From NCBI GenBank assembly GCA_910588005.1, contig CAJUQM010000015.1:1-35307 (forward strand): a DNA stretch of 35,307 nucleotides. The letters run 5' to 3'. A program made the position numbers and the translations under genes. The DNA comes from an uncultured Oscillibacter sp. GTDB taxonomy: Bacteria > Bacillota > Clostridia > Oscillospirales > Oscillospiraceae. Positions 28,913-35,307 of this stretch are shown piece after piece (the first letter of the stretch is position 1; every line of letters starts with the position of its first letter). Under the pieces are notes generated by a model. It ran no database searches. It had not been told where the DNA came from and saw nothing but the letters and a program-made list of their open reading frames with translations.

Positions 28913-30904
28913 TCATGAGATGTCCGCCATCTCCAGATACTTGTACCCGTTCTCCGCGATGTGGTCCTTCCGTCCCTGGAGGTTGTCCCCCAGCAGCAGG
29001 TCAAAGACCTGAGCCGTCCGCTCCACGTCCTCCGGCATCACCCGGATCAGCCGCCTGGTCTCCGGGTTCATGGTGGTCAACCACATCATGTCCGGCTCAT
29101 TCTCGCCAAGGCCCTTGGAGCGGTCGACCTTGACCTTCTTCCCCTCCAGCTCCTTCACAATGTCGTTCTTCTCCTTGTCGGAGTAGGCAAACCAGGTCTT
29201 CTCCCCGCAGTTGATCTCAAAGAGGGGCGTCTCCGCAATGTAGACATAGCCCTCCCGAATCAGGGTAGGCGTCAGGCGGTAGAGCATGGTCAGCACCAGT
29301 GTGCGGATCTGAAAGCCGTCCACGTCGCCGTCGGTGCAGATCACCACCTTGCTCCACCGGAGATTGGAGAGGTCAAAGGAGGAGACGTCCTTGACGTGCT
29401 TGTTCTGCACCTCCACGCCGCAGCCCAGGACCTTCAGCAGATCCGTGATGATCTCGCTTTTAAAAATGCGGGCGTAATCCGCCTTCAGGCAGTTCAGGAT
29501 CTTGCCCCGGATGGGCATGATGCCCTGGTACTCCGAGTCCCGGGCCTGCTTCACGCTGCCCAGGGCGCTGTCGCCCTCCACGATGTAAATCTCGCGTTTT
29601 TCCACATCTTTGGTGCGGCAGTCCACAAACTTCTGCACCCGGTTGGCGATGTCGATGGAGCCGGAGAGCTTCTTCTTGATGTTCAGCCGGGCCTCCTCGG
29701 CCTTCTCCCGGCTGCGCTTGTTCAAGAGCACCTGTCCGGCGATCTTCTCCGCGTCAAAGGGGTTTTCGATGAAGTAGATCTCCAGGTTGGACCGTAGAAA
29801 CTCCGTCATGGCCTCCTGGACAAATCTGTTGGTAATGGCCTTTTTCGTCTGGTTTTCATAGCTGGTCTGGGTGGAGAAGTTATTGCTCACCAGCACCAAA
29901 CAGTCCTCCACATCCGCCCAGGTGACCTTGCTCTCGTTCTTCTGGTACTTTCCCTGCTCCCGCAGGTACTTGTCCAGGGCAGAGACGAAGGCGGACTTGC
30001 TGGCCTTCTCCGGACTGCCACCGTACTCCAGCCAGCTGGAGTTGTGATAGTGCTCCACCACACTGACCCTGTTGGAAAAGCAGACCGCCGTGCTGAGCTT
30101 CACCTTGTACTCCGGCTTGTCCTCCCGGTCCCGGCCCCGCTTCTCCGCCTGCCAAAACACCGGCGCGGTGAGGGATTCCTCCCCCGCCAGTTCCAAGACA
30201 TAGTCGGAGATCCCGTTTTCATAGAGGAACTCCGTCTCGGCAAAGCCCTCCGCCGTCTCATCCCGAAAGAGAAAGCGGATGCCGGCGTTCACCACTGCCT
30301 GGCGCTTCATCACATCCGCGAAGTACTCCGCCGGAATGGCGATGTCGGTAAATACGTCCAGGTCCGGCAGCCAGCGGGTGCGGGTGCCGGTCTTTTTGCT
30401 CTGATTTTTGGGCAGGGGCTTTTTCCCCAGCTCCCCCACAATCTCCCCACGCTCAAAGTGGAGGCTGTATTCAAACCCGTCCCGCCAGACGGTGACGTCC
30501 ATGTACCGGGAGGCGTACTGGGTGGCGCAGGAACCCAGGCCGTTCAGCCCCAGGGAAAACTCATAGTTGTCCCCATCCTCGTTGTCATACTTGCCGCCGG
30601 CGTACAGCTCGCAGAACACCAGCTCCCAGTTATACCGCTGCTCCTTCTCGTTCCAGTCCACCGGGCAGCCGCGCCCCGCGTCCTCCACCTCCACGCTGTG
30701 GTCGGCGTACCGGGTGACAATAATGGACGCGCCGTGGCCCTCCCGGGCCTCGTCGATGGAGTTTGAGAGAATCTCAAACACCGCGTGCTCGCAGCCGTCC
30801 AGACCGTCGGAGCCGAAAATGACGCCGGGCCGCTTTCGGACGCGGTCCGCGCCCTTTAGAGCCGAGATGCTCTCATTGCCGTAATCCTGTTTCTTCGATG
30901 CCAT
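28913..30904 (-). CDS. Type II topoisomerase subunit B (ParE-like)
   Basis: ATPase subunit that drives strand passage with the A subunit at 25503-27761. The 663-residue protein has the GHKL ATP site: GVIFGSDGLDGCEHAVFEIL and Asn48 in SNSIDEA, DAGRG at 75-79 (DNGRG or DDGRG is usual), and SLGLNGLGSCATQYAS as lid. The TOPRIM domain follows with VEGDSALGSVKQARD, then RGKILNCLKADYARIFKSE and the metal-binding DGDVDGFQIRTLVLT. It ends in a normal C-terminal tail. ATG 30904 is chosen over an upstream ATG at 30964 because GGAGG sits four bases before it and the promoter predicts a start near 30948. Pairing and lack of GyrA features point to topoisomerase IV-type enzyme. Confidence 0.93.
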   Translation of the reverse strand: MASKKQDYGNESISALKGADRVRKRPGVIFGSDGLDGCEHAVFEILSNSIDEAREGHGASIIVTRYADHSVEVEDAGRGCPVDWNEKEQRYNWELVFCELYAGGKYDNEDGDNYEFSLGLNGLGSCATQYASRYMDVTVWRDGFEYSLHFERGEIVGELGKKPLPKNQSKKTGTRTRWLPDLDVFTDIAIPAEYFADVMKRQAVVNAGIRFLFRDETAEGFAETEFLYENGISDYVLELAGEESLTAPVFWQAEKRGRDREDKPEYKVKLSTAVCFSNRVSVVEHYHNSSWLEYGGSPEKASKSAFVSALDKYLREQGKYQKNESKVTWADVEDCLVLVSNNFSTQTSYENQTKKAITNRFVQEAMTEFLRSNLEIYFIENPFDAEKIAGQVLLNKRSREKAEEARLNIKKKLSGSIDIANRVQKFVDCRTKDVEKREIYIVEGDSALGSVKQARDSEYQGIMPIRGKILNCLKADYARIFKSEIITDLLKVLGCGVEVQNKHVKDVSSFDLSNLRWSKVVICTDGDVDGFQIRTLVLTMLYRLTPTLIREGYVYIAETPLFEINCGEKTWFAYSDKEKNDIVKELEGKKVKVDRSKGLGENEPDMMWLTTMNPETRRLIRVMPEDVERTAQVFDLLLGDNLQGRKDHIAENGYKYLEMADIS

Positions 30905-30954
30905 AGATCCTCCAAAAAAGGGCGAAATCTGCCCTGAAAGTACCAATATATTGT

Positions 30955-30983
30955 AGTATAGCACAGATCTCCCACAGGTTCAA
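30955..30983 (-). promoter_or_regulatory. Promoter of the topoisomerase B gene
   Basis: On the minus strand TTGAAC (30983-30978), 17 bases, TATACT (30960-30955). Confidence 0.8.
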
Positions 30984-31120
30984 GTGCCCCGGAATCCCTC
31001 CGGCTTTTCCCGCCCTTTCCCGAGAGAGATTTTCCTTTTTCGTGAAAATGTTATTGCGCAGCTTTTCCCATAACGGGGTTGTCACCCCGCCAAAGGCCTG
31101 CCGCCATTGGGTTTTACACA

Positions 31121-31141
31121 TTATCCACAGCTTTTTCCACA
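31121..31141 (+). promoter_or_regulatory. Two DnaA-box-like sites
   Basis: TTATCCACA (31121-31129), the perfect DnaA consensus, and TTTTCCACA (31133-31141), one mismatch, in the 314-base gap between lspA and the topoisomerase B gene. They could link the topoisomerase promoter, about 150 bases away, to replication initiation. The rest of this gap (30984-31218) has no gene or clear terminator. Confidence 0.5.
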
Positions 31142-31218
31142 CGGTTATGTCAACCCTGTAATCCCTGAAAAAGTCCGCCGCGCAATTTTTCCTCCCAGGC
31201 CCAGCGGAGGAGGACCGC

Positions 31219-31647
31219 CTACCGGCGGGGTCTCCGAACTCTGCCCAGCAGCAGCCCGGCCGCCCCCAGGAACACGGCCAGATCTGCCAGATTAAACACA
31301 TACCGTTTCAAAAAACCCGGGGCCTTGGGAAAGCGGAGATAGTCGTACACCCGGCCCCAGCGCAGCCGCTCCCACAGATTCGAAAGCCCCCCTCCCAGGG
31401 CCAGGCCCACGGCGGCAGGGTCCCTCCTCCGGCAGCGGAGAACCCCCAGCAGCGCCGCCAGGGAGCCGGCCAGGACCACCCTTCGCCCAATGGGCAGGCC
31501 AAAGGCCGCGCCGCCGTTCCACAGCTCCGTCACACAGATCCGGCCCCTCCAGCAGAACGTCTCCCGGCGGCCGGCGCGGCAGAGGCGCCGCCGGACCGCG
31601 GCGCAGGCGGACAGCACCGCGGCAGCGGCAGCAGCAGTTGTCAGCAT
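31219..31647 (-). CDS. lspA: Lipoprotein signal peptidase II-like protein
   Basis: Membrane aspartyl protease that removes signal peptides from lipidated prolipoproteins. The 142-residue protein is short and divergent but retains ELWNGGAAFGLPIGRR (Asn44; NxGAAFG motif), GGGLSNLWERLRWGRVYDYL with Asn90 and catalytic Asp102, and VFNLADLAVFLG with catalytic Asp122. The usual Asp-x-x-x-Lys motif after helix 1 is missing and the N-terminus is an alanine-rich hydrophobic stretch. AAGGAGG precedes the ATG at 31647, which overlaps the stop of the GTPase gene (ATGCTGA), indicating coupled translation. Several lipoproteins in this window are potential clients, though a second canonical LspA may exist elsewhere. 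Confidence 0.85.
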   Translation of the reverse strand: MLTTAAAAAAVLSACAAVRRRLCRAGRRETFCWRGRICVTELWNGGAAFGLPIGRRVVLAGSLAALLGVLRCRRRDPAAVGLALGGGLSNLWERLRWGRVYDYLRFPKAPGFLKRYVFNLADLAVFLGAAGLLLGRVRRPRR

Positions 31648-34313
31648 GGCGGTTCCTCCTTGTCTCCGGCGCTCCGGGCCTTTTCCATGGCAGAGCGCAT
31701 GGCGCCGGTTCTGGTCTTTTGATTGTTCCGGCCCAGGGCGGCGGCGATCTGCCCCTGGACCTGTCCCACTTCCTCGCGAAAGCCCGACGCCGACAGCCGC
31801 AGCGCCCCGTGGCCCAGGATAATCAGCTGCTCCGGCCCATCGGAGGTGGCCACTCTCACTCTGTGCTTTTTCCCGATCTCATAGGTGGCTTTTTCGATAT
31901 AGGCATCCGCCGTCTCCGCCTCCTTGGTGTAGACCACGTGGATATTGTGGTATTTCTCCACAGAACCCAGTCCGCCCTTCACCTGATAGGCGTCAAACAC
32001 CACAATGACACGGCATTTCTTATATCCCTGGTAATTGCACAGCAAATCGCACAGCTGCTTTCGGGCCGCATCCAGATTGTCCCGGGCCACAGCCTTCAGT
32101 TCCTCCCAGGCAAAAATGATGTTGTACCCGTCCACCAGCAGATACTCCGGTCCCCGGTCTTCCCCGGCCGCATCCCGCCGCTTCGGCGGCGGAGCCGCCG
32201 GAGTCCGCCTAGGCTCCACCGGTTGGAAAAAGGCCCGCCTTTTCACCGGGCCGTACGTCCGCTCAAAGATGGCCTGAAGCTCCCGGTCCTGCTCCACAGT
32301 CCCGGCATAGCCGTCCGGCCGCCGGGGCTGCGCCTCTTCTTCTGCCGCCGGTTCCGGCGCGTTCAGCCGCAGGCCGCTGTCCACATGGGCATGGGCGGGC
32401 ACCTCATCCCACCGCACCGTATAGCCCCCGCCGTGGGCGCAAAACACAGAGTCCGGCGTGTTTTCCACATCCCGCTCCGGGTCGTATCCTATGGCGGCCG
32501 TCACCGCCTCCGCATTCCCGCAGGGACGGTAGCCGCCGGAAGTACACGACAGCCGCCCCTGCCCCCGGGTATAGGCCGCCACCTCCTTGGCATAGTCCCG
32601 CATGGCCGCCACCGGGGCGGCCCCGGTGAGAACGGCCTCCTCTCCCACCGTCTCCGGCGGGGCGGTCTCGCCGTTCATCCGCTGAATATCGCTGATGGCC
32701 CGGCCGGCCTGCGCGGCGGGCAGTTCCAAGCGAAAGTCATACCAGGGTTCCAGCAGCACGCTCTCCGCCCGCATCAGCCCCTGGCGCACCGCCCGGTAGG
32801 TGGCCTGACGGAAATCCCCGCCTTCCGTGTGCTTGTCATGGGCACGGCCTGCCGCCAGGGTAATGCGCAGGTCCGTAATGGGCGAACCGGTGAGCACGCC
32901 CAAGTGCTCCTTTTCCGCCAGATGGGTCAAAATCAGCCTCTGCCAATTGCGGTCCAGCTGGTCCTCCGGGCACATGGTGCCCAGCGCCAGGCCGCTGCCC
33001 GGCGCTCCCGGCTCCAGCAGCAGGTGGACTTCCGCGTAATGCCGCAGCGGTTCAAAGTGTCCGATCCCCTCCACCGGGGCGGCGATGGTCTCCCGGTAGC
33101 GGATGGAACCGGCTCCAAAAGAGACCGCCATCCCAAACCGGTCCCGCAGGATTCGCTGGAGAATCTCCAGCTGCACCTCACCCATCAGCTGGATGTGGAT
33201 CTCCCGCAGTCCCTCGTTCCAGACAATGCGGAGCTGGGGGTCCTCCTCTTCCAGCTGCCGCAGTCTGGCCAAAGCCCCGTGGGGGTCGGCGCCGTCCTCC
33301 AGAATCACCCGGTAGGCCAGCACCGGCTCCAGTACCGGTCCCGTCCAGGCACTCTCAAATCCCAAGCCGTCCCCGGGACGGGTGCGGCTCAGCCCCGTGA
33401 CCGCCACAACGGCGCCCGCCGGAGCCTCCTCCACAGTGCGGAACTTCGCGCCGGAGTAGAGCCGCAGCTGGTCCGCCTTTTCCGACCAGACCCGCTCCTC
33501 CGGCATCCCCGGACGGCGGTTGGTCAAAAGGTCCTTTACCCGCAGTGCGCCGCCGGTGACCTTGAGGTGCGTCAGCCGGTTTCCCTGGTTATCCCGGGAA
33601 ATCTTAAAAACCCTCGCCCCAAATTCCGCCGGGTATTCCGGCGCCGGACCATACCGCTCCAGTCCCGCCAAAAGACCGTCTACGCCCTCCAGCTTCAGCG
33701 CGGACCCAAAGAAGCAGGGGAAGAGCTTCCGCTCCGCCACCATGGCCGTCAAATCCCCGCCGGACAGCGAGCCGGTCTCCAGATATTTCTCCAGCGCCGC
33801 CTCCTCACAGACGGCGGCCTCCTCCGCGATCCGGTCCGGCTCCGCGCCAAAATCCACACACCCTCCGTCCAGCTTCTGCCGCAGGTCCGCCAGAAGCCGC
33901 TCCCGTCCCGCTCCGGAGAGATCCATCTTATTCACAAAGAGAAACACGGGGATCCCATATCTCTCCAGCAGCCGCCACAGGGTCCGGGTGTGGGCCTGGA
34001 CGCCGTCCGCCCCGCTGACCACCAGAATGGCACAGTCCAGCACCCGGAGCGTCCGCTCCGTCTCTGCGGAGAAGTCCACGTGCCCGGGGGTGTCCAGCAG
34101 GGTGATCTCCACCGTCTCCAGGGGCAGCACGGCCTGCTTGGAAAAAATGGTGATCCCCCGCTCCCGCTCCATGGCGTCCGTGTCCAAAAAAGCGTCTTTG
34201 TGGTCCACCCGGCCCAGACGGCGGATGGAGCCGCCCCGGTAGAGCAGGGCCTCGGACAGCGTGGTCTTCCCCGCGTCCACATGGGCCAATATGCCGACGG
34301 CCAGCTTTTTCAT
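31641..34313 (-). CDS. EF-G/TetM-like translational GTPase fused to a C-terminal NYN (YacP/Rae1-like) nuclease domain
   Basis: An 890-residue fusion. Residues 1-650 follow the ribosomal-protection-protein/EF-G plan: G1 AHVDAGKTT at 10-18, G2 RGIT at 52-55, G3 DTPGHVDF at 74-81, G4 NKMD at 128-131, then domain II, domain III (EIHIQLMGEVQLEILQRILR), domain IV (GSPITDLRITLAAGRAHDKH) and domain V. A Pro/Glu/Arg linker leads to an NYN domain from about 724 with acidic residues in YLLVDGYNIIFAW (Asp728), EAETADAYIEKA (Asp803) and VATSDGPEQ (Asp825), the PIN-like site of YacP/Rae1, a ribosome-dependent mRNA endonuclease in Bacillus. ATG 34313 has GGGGAGG six bases upstream; an ATG at 34328 overlaps that site. 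Followed by overlapping lspA. Combined function (ribosome binding plus A-site mRNA cleavage) is inference. Confidence 0.92.
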   Translation of the reverse strand: MKKLAVGILAHVDAGKTTLSEALLYRGGSIRRLGRVDHKDAFLDTDAMERERGITIFSKQAVLPLETVEITLLDTPGHVDFSAETERTLRVLDCAILVVSGADGVQAHTRTLWRLLERYGIPVFLFVNKMDLSGAGRERLLADLRQKLDGGCVDFGAEPDRIAEEAAVCEEAALEKYLETGSLSGGDLTAMVAERKLFPCFFGSALKLEGVDGLLAGLERYGPAPEYPAEFGARVFKISRDNQGNRLTHLKVTGGALRVKDLLTNRRPGMPEERVWSEKADQLRLYSGAKFRTVEEAPAGAVVAVTGLSRTRPGDGLGFESAWTGPVLEPVLAYRVILEDGADPHGALARLRQLEEEDPQLRIVWNEGLREIHIQLMGEVQLEILQRILRDRFGMAVSFGAGSIRYRETIAAPVEGIGHFEPLRHYAEVHLLLEPGAPGSGLALGTMCPEDQLDRNWQRLILTHLAEKEHLGVLTGSPITDLRITLAAGRAHDKHTEGGDFRQATYRAVRQGLMRAESVLLEPWYDFRLELPAAQAGRAISDIQRMNGETAPPETVGEEAVLTGAAPVAAMRDYAKEVAAYTRGQGRLSCTSGGYRPCGNAEAVTAAIGYDPERDVENTPDSVFCAHGGGYTVRWDEVPAHAHVDSGLRLNAPEPAAEEEAQPRRPDGYAGTVEQDRELQAIFERTYGPVKRRAFFQPVEPRRTPAAPPPKRRDAAGEDRGPEYLLVDGYNIIFAWEELKAVARDNLDAARKQLCDLLCNYQGYKKCRVIVVFDAYQVKGGLGSVEKYHNIHVVYTKEAETADAYIEKATYEIGKKHRVRVATSDGPEQLIILGHGALRLSASGFREEVGQVQGQIAAALGRNNQKTRTGAMRSAMEKARSAGDKEEPPC

Positions 34314-34343
34314 ACCGGTCCTCCCCATTGGTATAGTTTTTTC

Positions 34344-34372
34344 ATTATACTATTCTTTCCCGGACGGCGCAA
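34344..34372 (-). promoter_or_regulatory. Promoter of the GTPase-NYN/lspA unit
   Basis: On the minus strand TTGCGC (34372-34367), 17 bases, TATAAT (34349-34344), about 30 bases before the start codon. Confidence 0.82.
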
Positions 34373-34487
34373 GCGAAAAAGCCGTTTGGCGGCAGGCGCA
34401 TGAATTTCTGCAAAATCCACAATGGAAACACAGCCGAATCTGTGGTATGGTTGGATGCGGAAACATCGAGAACGGAGGCGCTTCCCC

Positions 34488-35279
34488 ATGGTCAAACTGA
34501 TTGCCAGCGATATCGACGGTACCCTGATGCCCTACGGAGAGACGTCCCTGCCTCCCGCTCTGTTCGGTCTGATCCGCCGCCTGCGGGCCGCCGGGGTCCT
34601 GTTCTGTCCCGCCTCCGGGCGGCAGTACCACTCCCTGCGGCAGCTGTTCGCCCCGGTGGCGGACGAGGTCTGCTTCCTCTGTGAGAACGGAGCCGTGGTC
34701 TTCGGTCCCGGCACGGAGGAAACTGCCCCCGTCCTCTCCAAAACCGCCATGTCCCGGGACGAGGCGCTGTCCCTGGCCCGGGATATCGCCTCCCTGCCGG
34801 ATTCTTACGCCCTGATCTCCGGCCAGAACACCTCTTATGTCTGCGGCTGGCCGGAGAAGCTGATCCGGGACTTCCGCGGCTGGACCGGCAACCACGTCCA
34901 ACCGCTGGACTGTGCCGGAGACATTCAGGAGGACATCCTTAAGGTCTCCGCCTGCTGTCCAAATCCCGCGGCGGCGGCAGACTCCCTGGGACCGCGATGG
35001 GGCACGGCCTTTCGAATGGCGGTGGCCGGTCCCATTTGGCTGGATTTCACCGTGGCGGACAAAGCCGCGGGACTCCGCGGCCTGTGCCGCTCTCTGGGAA
35101 CAGATCTGGCGGACGTCATGGCCTTCGGCGACAATTGGAACGACGTGCCCATGCTGGAGGCCGCCGGAATCCCCTGGCTGATGGCCGACGCCGATCCCGC
35201 CCTCCGGCCCCGGTTTCCCCGCCAGTGCGCCAGCGTGCCGGCGGTGCTGGAACAGCTTTTGGAGCGGTTGGAGCAATGA
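34488..35279 (+). CDS. Cof-type HAD-IIB phosphatase
   Basis: Cytoplasmic phosphohydrolase of 263 residues, probably acting on sugar phosphates or similar metabolites. HAD motifs: motif I DIDGTL with nucleophile Asp8 and Asp10, motif II near CPASGRQY (Ser43), motif III Lys192 in VADKAAGLRGL, and motif IV FGDNWNDVPML with Asp215 and Asp219. The region 80-185 forms the C2B cap. GDNWND replaces the more common GDxxND with a tryptophan, within family range. ATG 34488 has GGAGG about ten bases upstream; an in-frame ATG at 34422 lacks one. Divergent from the GTPase gene; I see no convincing promoter of its own. The last 28 bases of the window show no further gene start. Confidence 0.92.
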   Translation: MVKLIASDIDGTLMPYGETSLPPALFGLIRRLRAAGVLFCPASGRQYHSLRQLFAPVADEVCFLCENGAVVFGPGTEETAPVLSKTAMSRDEALSLARDIASLPDSYALISGQNTSYVCGWPEKLIRDFRGWTGNHVQPLDCAGDIQEDILKVSACCPNPAAAADSLGPRWGTAFRMAVAGPIWLDFTVADKAAGLRGLCRSLGTDLADVMAFGDNWNDVPMLEAAGIPWLMADADPALRPRFPRQCASVPAVLEQLLERLEQ

Positions 35280-35307
35280 GCCAAGAAGCGCGCCCTGTTT
35301 CCACAGG

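Noticed and set aside
25503..30904. DNA gyrase gyrA/gyrB
   Set aside because: The A subunit lacks a GyrA box and the pair shows topoisomerase IV-like features, so gyrase names were not used.
31121..31141. Replication origin
   Set aside because: Only two DnaA-like boxes, no AT-rich unwinding region and no dnaA/dnaN nearby.
30873..31301. Minus-strand frame of 142 codons between lspA and the topoisomerase B gene
   Set aside because: Overlaps both the lspA end and the topoisomerase promoter and start; no ribosome site and no recognisable domain.
31641..34313. Tetracycline-resistance gene of the tetM/tetO type
   Set aside because: The protein is much longer, carries an NYN domain and diverges in domain IV; resemblance to TetM is at family level, so resistance is not claimed.

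Overview
The window looks like chromosomal DNA of a GC-rich, low-GC-phylum Clostridia, most likely Oscillospiraceae (Flavonifractor/Lawsonibacter/Oscillibacter type). Grounds: Firmicutes-style GGAGG ribosome sites, near-consensus TTGACA-N17-TATAAT promoters, a T-box in front of thrS, a SpoVK/CbbX-like ATPase, YitT and Gx-transporter proteins, and gene sequences of Clostridial character. Genus is inference; no rRNA is present.

Layout. 1-1590 (-): 5' part of a TGS-less threonyl-tRNA synthetase with its T-box leader and promoter. 1750-3880: a methyltransferase with a structured leader, a 51-residue protein divergent from an XRE regulator, and a small membrane protein. 3979-8927 (+): a complete branched-chain amino-acid type ABC importer, livJ-H-M-G-F. 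9008-10429 (-): an AzgA-type purine permease. 10687-11277 (+): an unrecognised protein. 11449-14621 (-): an operon apbE - NusG-domain-II protein - Gx transporter - AAA+ ATPase, resembling flavin-based extracytoplasmic electron-transfer loci. 14952-15719: unknown polytopic membrane protein. 15822-18801: a YheO/DauR-type regulator divergent from ridA and a sodium:neurotransmitter-symporter family transporter. 19096-20016 (-): a nitrilase with less GC-biased codons than its neighbours. 20219-22663 (+): a CtpE-like P-type ATPase.

22676-22972 holds tRNA-Gly(GCC) and a second, degenerate copy of its 3' end plus terminator, about 180 bp away. 23009-25324 (-): lipoprotein, LUD-domain protein and YitT protein; a MITE-like element (25344-25505) separates yitT from a type II topoisomerase A subunit. 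The A and B subunit genes (25503-27761 and 28913-30904) are split by about 1.15 kb carrying a REP-associated tyrosine transposase (RAYT), a ribbon-helix-helix-size small protein and an XRE repressor with twin operators. 31219-34313 (-): an EF-G/TetM-like GTPase fused to a C-terminal NYN (YacP/Rae1-like) nuclease domain, translationally coupled to lspA. 34488-35279 (+): a Cof-type HAD phosphatase.

The most unusual items are the GTPase-NYN fusion, the RAYT gene that carries two exact, oppositely oriented copies of a REP-like palindrome inside its own coding sequence, the repressor cassette lodged between topoisomerase subunit genes, and the duplicated tRNA-Gly 3' end.
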